A DNA stretch of 64,000 nt from contig NZ_CP083760.1 of NCBI RefSeq assembly GCF_020149915.1, positions 2,728,001-2,792,000 of the forward strand, given 5' to 3'. Every line of letters starts with the position of its first letter. Position 1 is the stretch's first letter. Positions 59,033 through 64,000 of this stretch are shown piece after piece. Source of the stretch: Candidatus Sulfidibacterium hydrothermale. GTDB taxonomy: Bacteria; Bacteroidota; Bacteroidia; Bacteroidales; F082. Position numbers and translations under genes: made by a program. A model generated the notes under the pieces. That model did no database searches and was not told where the DNA came from. It worked only from the letters and a program-made list of their open reading frames with translations.

Positions 59033-60250
59033 TTATTTCCGGCTGTATTTGTTGTTCCCAAAATTAAACAGCAACGAAAAACGCAACGTTTTTTCCAACG
59101 GGTTTTGTTGTGATACGGTGGGAATCAAATAAGAAAAATCCAAACCAAACACATTGTAACGCAGCCCTACACCTAAGGTTACGTACTGACGATCTCCTTT
59201 GTGTTTATTTTCATAAAAATAACCGGCACGAACAGCAAATAAATCATTATACCAATATTCGGCACCGAAAGAAAAATAAAATTCCTGCAGTTCTTCTTTA
59301 AAACCATCAGGAGCATCGTACCACGATTGCACCATTCCTTTGATGACTCCAACATTCGGATCTTTTCCTTCAGCAATTTTATACGTACCATCCGGATTCA
59401 ACACCGGATTTCCCAATGAATCGGTAGCATAAACCGGCGGTGTAGGTACGAGCAATTTATTGATATCTATGCTAAATGACACTTTATTATACCGGTCCAG
59501 ATCTAATGTTAACCGCGATCCGAAACGGAGGTTGGTAGGAATAAAATCTTTTTGAATATTGGTTTTACTATAAGAAATCTTACTTCCAATATTGGAAATG
59601 AAAACACCCCAGGCAAACTGAGCGTTGTAATTACTGAACCAGTTCACATCTTTTTGCCAGTAGAGACCGATATCAACGGCCACAGAAGTTCCGGCCGAGC
59701 TTTCGGTACCTTGTGGTGAAAATCCGGCTGTCAGATTAGAATATATAAAACGGCCGTCTACCGAAAGAGCGAGGTAATCAGAAAGTTTTCGCGCATAGGC
59801 CATAGAGATGGCAAACTCATTGGGTTTATAAGTACCCAGCGGATATCCCATTTCATCGGTAAACTGAATTTCGCCCAATGAGAAATAGCGTAAACTGGCA
59901 GCCAGCGTTTGCCGGTCATCGAGCCGGTGGTAATAAGTCAAATAAGCCAGATTAATATCATTAACCAGATTTCTTAACCACGGAGTATACGAGATGGAAA
60001 AACCGGATTCATCTTCAATAAAAGCATATTTTGCCGAATTCCAATGCATGGAGCTTGCATCAGGCGAAGTAGCCACTCCGCCATCACCCATGCCCCCGGC
60101 TCTTCCGTCCGGGCCAATGGTCAGAAACGGAACCGCTGTAGTAATTACCCGGTCGCCACTGGCCTGACCACTCACATTATTGTATGTTTGTGCTTTACCG
60201 CTTACAACGAAAAAAATGAAAGCTGCGAGGAAAAGAAATCTTGTTTTCAT
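59033..60250 (-). CDS. porV: Type IX secretion outer-membrane protein PorV
   Basis: 405 aa with a signal peptide (MKTRFLFLAAFIFFVVSGKA) and a FadL-like barrel. Family features are the N-terminal AVPFLTIGPDGRAGGMGDGG and DASSMHWNSAKYAF and the C-terminal YLIPTVSQQNPLEKTLRFSL. PorV (LptO) shuttles cargo from the T9SS translocon to the PorU sortase on the cell surface. It lies 87 bp after porU on the same strand. Confidence 0.93.
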   Translation of the reverse strand: MKTRFLFLAAFIFFVVSGKAQTYNNVSGQASGDRVITTAVPFLTIGPDGRAGGMGDGGVATSPDASSMHWNSAKYAFIEDESGFSISYTPWLRNLVNDINLAYLTYYHRLDDRQTLAASLRYFSLGEIQFTDEMGYPLGTYKPNEFAISMAYARKLSDYLALSVDGRFIYSNLTAGFSPQGTESSAGTSVAVDIGLYWQKDVNWFSNYNAQFAWGVFISNIGSKISYSKTNIQKDFIPTNLRFGSRLTLDLDRYNKVSFSIDINKLLVPTPPVYATDSLGNPVLNPDGTYKIAEGKDPNVGVIKGMVQSWYDAPDGFKEELQEFYFSFGAEYWYNDLFAVRAGYFYENKHKGDRQYVTLGVGLRYNVFGLDFSYLIPTVSQQNPLEKTLRFSLLFNFGNNKYSRK

Positions 60251-60337
60251 AAAAAGTGTTATCTAAAAAATGGTGTGCAAATCTAACGAAAATCAAATTG
60301 TTTTATTATAAACGTAACTTTTTTTCATAAGTTATTG

Positions 60338-63300
60338 TTATCGAATAAATACCAATTTATTCCGCAAAAACCGGGTTTCCCCGGATTCATTGGTAATCTG
60401 TACCTGGTAAACATAAATTCCCCGGCCGATTTTTGCACCAAAATCATTGGTACAATCCCAGTGAATCCGTCCGGAGCTAAATCCTGACGGAATAAATTCG
60501 GTATGGATAGTTTTTACTTTTCTTCCATCGAGTTTAAAAATATCAATGGTTACCGTTAATGGCTCTCCAGCCTGATTATGATCAAAAACAAAATCGGTGG
60601 CATCAGTAACCGGATTAGGAATATTGATCAGGTTTTCCACGACCAAACGCGAAGAAGATTCGACCACAAACGACAATTCCGCTGTGGAAGAATTATTATA
60701 CAAGTCCCATGCTTTCAGCTGAATTGTATGTTCGCCATCCGAAAGTCCTTTCAACTGATAACGAATGGTTCCATGTGTAAAATCTCCGGGATCTGCCACG
60801 TAGTAAGCATTCAAGTTATAACTTTCACGGGTATTTCCATCGAGCGTTGCCACAATATCGTGGCCAATACTATTCCCGGTGGTATTAATCCCGCTTTTAT
60901 CGCTCAACCGGGCAAAAAGTACCGGATCAGCATGGGTAATGCCTCCCGGAGCAAAAGTAGTATCATTCATAAAAAGCTGTATAACCGGTCCTGTTGTATC
61001 TGATGGTGCCTGGTCGTCATATCCACCCACTACAACATTTTCATCATATCCATGGCCATCGTTTTCTCCATCGTCAAAATAGTAACTAATCCGGCCTTTT
61101 CCATACTTGTAAGCAATATCTTTTGGCACAACAAACGAAAAATCAAAGTTTCCGTTTTGGATGGCTGCCTGTCCTTTAAACAAAATACTGTTCCATTCGT
61201 AAAATGTTGTCACCCGGCTGTCCGGGTCAGTACCCAACGTAGAAATGGCTGATTTTTTATCGTAAACCGTAGAAAAAATAGTCCCGTTAAACCGGTCCAG
61301 TTTTTGTCCGTTTTCATCCACTACTTCTCCCTGAATCGATACTTTCGCCAAGGCTTTCAGGGTATCCGGAACGCCTTCGACCACTGCTTTGGCATTGATA
61401 AATGTGGTCTTGGCCCGGTTTTCAGGATAAGCCAGCTGCAGGGCCGGATCACCAATCAAAATAAATTTTTTATCGTTATTTCCACCCAACACTTTGGAAT
61501 GCATAATCACATCACCAAAACAAGGATAATGTCCATCTGTTTTTTCAAATAAATTGTTTTGATAAATGGCCATATTCAAGGCCAGGTTGGCGCTGGCGTA
61601 AGTAGCCCTGGTAGTGGTAAACAAAGCCACTGCCCCACCTTCCGGATTCAGGAAAACATCTTCTCCGGCCGAAACCAATTCCGGGTTATCATACCGGGTA
61701 AATTCGCAGGTAGCCGTAATAAAAACAGTTAATTTATCTTTATTCGTCCATGAATTAATATCAGATATGGTCATAAACCGTTCGTGCCCCAAGCCCACTT
61801 CACCACCATGACCAGAATAATTAAAGATCAGTGTACCAGCATCAATAGCAGAGTTAATGGCATCATTCAATGCCGGAGCTCTTTGTCCGCTCGGCGTAGA
61901 AATTTGCGGAAAAGCATCCAGATAAAGCTTACTGATTCCATACACCGGATAATTTTCATTCAGGTATTTGGTCAGCGTTTCGGCATCATTCAGATGACGG
62001 TTATAATCTCCGTCGTCAGCCACAAAAGTCAGCCGGTTCCGCCAGGGACCCAGCGTTTCCGGCGTATTTGAATGGTAACGAATGGTTTTATCTACGGCTT
62101 CTTTTGCTTCTTCCGGCGTATCGACCGGAAACCGGCCAATACCAATATCTACCCGGTCATCAAGGCTGTTTCCTTCTCCATCATCCAGATAACCGAAATA
62201 ATCATCTGACGCAATGGAATTAATGGTATTCAGCGATTCCACACTTTCCCAACAAGGAACAAAATTGGTATTTCCGGGAACCCGGTTTTTATAATCAAAA
62301 GAGGCATCACCAAAAAGAAGCAAATACCGTAATTCACTTCCCGGAGAACTATTGTCGTAAATGTGCTTCACAAAATCACGAATAGCCGTAACATCCTGTG
62401 CCCCGGAAGAAAATTCGTTGTAGATTTTTTGTGGAGTAGTCACAAAAACTTTCATTCCATCTTTTTCCCGGTGAAAATCGGCCAGTCGCTGGGCCTGTTC
62501 CAAAAAATCAGGATAAGCAACTATTAATAAATCAATATCTTTTACTGCATGCAAATTTTGGTTTTCCACTTTTTCCACAAACTCGGGCTTGTAAAAATCG
62601 GTTCCGTCAAAAGCAACAAACGTTTTCACCGGTGCTTCATGGGCCAAAAAAGTAAAACCATCCATTGTTTGTTTTATTTCTGCTTTTTTGGCTGAAAGCG
62701 GATCCGTTACATCCCATACTTCCACTTTGCCGGAAGTTTTTAAATGATATTCTGCCACATTCCCAGAGGAAAAGGTATTTCTAAAAGTCATTTGTCCGCC
62801 ATCAAAAACAAGTTGCCGGCGAACATTCAGCTCTATGTAATCAAGATATCCCACTGAAGAAGATGAACTTCTTTGAAAAACCGTTTTCACCGAAACATCA
62901 TCTCCTGCAGGGCTAAATGTAAACTGTGTACTGCCTGCTTTTCCCAAATCGTACCCACTGGTTCCGGTCAATGGCATATCCAGTGTTTTTTGTAATTGAT
63001 CATTGGTATAGATTAAAAACCGGTTTGACGAATAGGCTTTGGAAGCAAAAACCGCTTTACAAAATGCCGGAGCATTTTGATCGACATGTGGGAAATGGAA
63101 ATCAAAAGTATAAGAAGTTGACAGATCATACACCTCGCCATACCAGGTACGTCCTGTATTACCCAGATTCCGTTCATCTTTTTCATGACAAGCCACATCA
63201 GTAAAAGTATTGATTTCCGTATCAGGATTTCCGGAAATCGTATCCTGTTCAATCCGCAACCCGGGTTGCTGCTGTACGGTCAAAAAATAGTAAGCATAAT

Positions 63301-64000
63301 CGTCATAAGGATTATTTTGGTGATAAAAAGTACCGCTAGAAGACTGGTATTTCCAGCTTACCGGGCCTTTGCCATAAAAAAGAATATAATCGCCAGGACC
63401 AAAAACACCATCTTTGCCATCTACTACTTCAATAGGATTTTCCGTCAAATCTGCCGGACGCGGATCATTATTTTTTTCAGGCAAAACGCCTCCTCCATTT
63501 CCATAAAGCGCAAAATAGGCCGGATTTTTACTCACAGGAAAGCCCATGCTTTTCAGCTCATCGTAAGTCAGTTTATAAATTCCACTTTTATCAATCCGGA
63601 TTTTAAACCAATCCCCTTCGGCCAGTACCGAATGGGTTACCTCCGACATTTTCAATGCTGTTTGCTTTAACGGCAAATCCGTTACCGTAATTTTCACGGC
63701 AAAGACAAGTAATTTCTCATATCGTTTGGCATGCACATTCCAACGAACCGGCGTAAGCTGTATTTCAGCGTAAGGCTGTTTGCGTGCTGTCACCAGGAAT
63801 GCCTGAACCCGAAAAGCTGTATCTGAAAAGTTTTTTTCTGCCAGCCACACTGCCGCGTTACTGTCTGCCGGAGCTACTGAAACCGGAATGAGTTTTGCCT
63901 GAATACGAACATTCCCGGAATGTATCGGAAGTAATTTTTTATACACAGGGAGCGATTCGAGACCAGAAAAAAAAGCATTTTGGAAAGATAAACGGCGAAA
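60338..64000 (-). CDS. porU: Type IX secretion sortase PorU (N-terminus outside window)
   Basis: The frame stays open to the window edge, giving at least 1220 aa; a GTG at 63946 is not the start. A gingipain-type C25 peptidase domain lies in the middle: FNYSGHGGEVGLGHERF with the catalytic His and FITATCEFTRYDNP with the catalytic Cys. The C-terminus (GRKVKTIHTEFIPSGFSSGR to LVFIR) is a FlgD-like/sorting-type domain, which PorU keeps. PorU removes the sorting tail from T9SS cargo and attaches the cargo to a surface glycolipid. porU-porV-ispF are in one direction. Confidence 0.94.
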   Translation of the reverse strand, partial: FRRLSFQNAFFSGLESLPVYKKLLPIHSGNVRIQAKLIPVSVAPADSNAAVWLAEKNFSDTAFRVQAFLVTARKQPYAEIQLTPVRWNVHAKRYEKLLVFAVKITVTDLPLKQTALKMSEVTHSVLAEGDWFKIRIDKSGIYKLTYDELKSMGFPVSKNPAYFALYGNGGGVLPEKNNDPRPADLTENPIEVVDGKDGVFGPGDYILFYGKGPVSWKYQSSSGTFYHQNNPYDDYAYYFLTVQQQPGLRIEQDTISGNPDTEINTFTDVACHEKDERNLGNTGRTWYGEVYDLSTSYTFDFHFPHVDQNAPAFCKAVFASKAYSSNRFLIYTNDQLQKTLDMPLTGTSGYDLGKAGSTQFTFSPAGDDVSVKTVFQRSSSSSVGYLDYIELNVRRQLVFDGGQMTFRNTFSSGNVAEYHLKTSGKVEVWDVTDPLSAKKAEIKQTMDGFTFLAHEAPVKTFVAFDGTDFYKPEFVEKVENQNLHAVKDIDLLIVAYPDFLEQAQRLADFHREKDGMKVFVTTPQKIYNEFSSGAQDVTAIRDFVKHIYDNSSPGSELRYLLLFGDASFDYKNRVPGNTNFVPCWESVESLNTINSIASDDYFGYLDDGEGNSLDDRVDIGIGRFPVDTPEEAKEAVDKTIRYHSNTPETLGPWRNRLTFVADDGDYNRHLNDAETLTKYLNENYPVYGISKLYLDAFPQISTPSGQRAPALNDAINSAIDAGTLIFNYSGHGGEVGLGHERFMTISDINSWTNKDKLTVFITATCEFTRYDNPELVSAGEDVFLNPEGGAVALFTTTRATYASANLALNMAIYQNNLFEKTDGHYPCFGDVIMHSKVLGGNNDKKFILIGDPALQLAYPENRAKTTFINAKAVVEGVPDTLKALAKVSIQGEVVDENGQKLDRFNGTIFSTVYDKKSAISTLGTDPDSRVTTFYEWNSILFKGQAAIQNGNFDFSFVVPKDIAYKYGKGRISYYFDDGENDGHGYDENVVVGGYDDQAPSDTTGPVIQLFMNDTTFAPGGITHADPVLFARLSDKSGINTTGNSIGHDIVATLDGNTRESYNLNAYYVADPGDFTHGTIRYQLKGLSDGEHTIQLKAWDLYNNSSTAELSFVVESSSRLVVENLINIPNPVTDATDFVFDHNQAGEPLTVTIDIFKLDGRKVKTIHTEFIPSGFSSGRIHWDCTNDFGAKIGRGIYVYQVQITNESGETRFLRNKLVFIR

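Noticed and set aside
63944-63946. GTG at 63946 as the start of PorU
   Set aside because: The frame continues without a stop to base 64000 and no signal peptide follows the GTG; the real N-terminus lies outside the window.

Overview
This window comes from a member of the Bacteroidota, most likely an environmental Bacteroidales/Marinilabiliales-type lineage. The evidence is a SusC/SusD pair, type IX secretion genes (porV, porU and a cargo protein with a C-terminal sorting domain), CstA, a PorU-type sortase, TAnnTTTG promoters with an upstream TTG/TTTG box, and the typical Bacteroidota forms of Der, Era, YidC and IspF. There are no phage genes, no insertion sequences with a transposase and no CRISPR array.

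Layout. 0-5.4 kb: etfBA, a 1-kb repeat-rich spacer, then era-der-hslR, all on the minus strand. 5.5-8.0 kb: an initiator tRNA-fMet gene followed by a perfect 356-bp tandem array. Each array unit carries the 3' end of the tRNA gene, the tRNA terminator and a small GIY-YIG nuclease gene (six intact copies and one truncated). 8.3-24.2 kb: peptide and cell-wall genes. They include a dipeptide epimerase, a PLP acyltransferase-like enzyme, NhaC, DacB, and a minus-strand cluster lysA - NlpC/P60 endopeptidase - dipeptide epimerase - SusC - SusD - LD-carboxypeptidase. 24.3-33.2 kb: a secreted NlpC/P60-like protein with a T9SS tail, an HTH protein, a GH20 hexosaminidase and two transporters. 33.6-40 kb: an outer-membrane barrel protein, CstA, a three-gene ArsA-like cluster and a DASS anion symporter. 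40-48.3 kb: yidC, an Rrf2 regulator, a putative metal permease, a universal stress protein, then mnmH overlapping a cysteine desulfurase-SelD fusion. 48.4-54.6 kb: a complete rRNA operon on the minus strand (16S - tRNA-Ile - tRNA-Ala - 23S - 5S) with two tandem promoters, followed by a decayed duplicate of the 5S 3' end. 54.7-64 kb: yaaA, a HAD phosphatase, a DUF2279-like protein, a phosphohexomutase, ispF, porV and the 3' part of porU, which runs off the window.

Two systems stand out. The first is the tRNA-fMet/GIY-YIG array. Its unit junctions contain a 16-nt palindrome (TCCGCC-N4-GGCGGA) that recurs in this window only within or next to structural RNA sequences: the array, the 5S fragment and three 23S hairpins. 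The second is a gene cluster that would form a nearly complete route for taking up and degrading peptidoglycan peptides. SusCD would import them, an LD-carboxypeptidase would trim them, NlpC/P60 would cut between D-Glu and diaminopimelate, the epimerase would convert L-Ala-D-Glu, and LysA would turn diaminopimelate into lysine. All functional assignments rest on reading the sequence; no database search was run.
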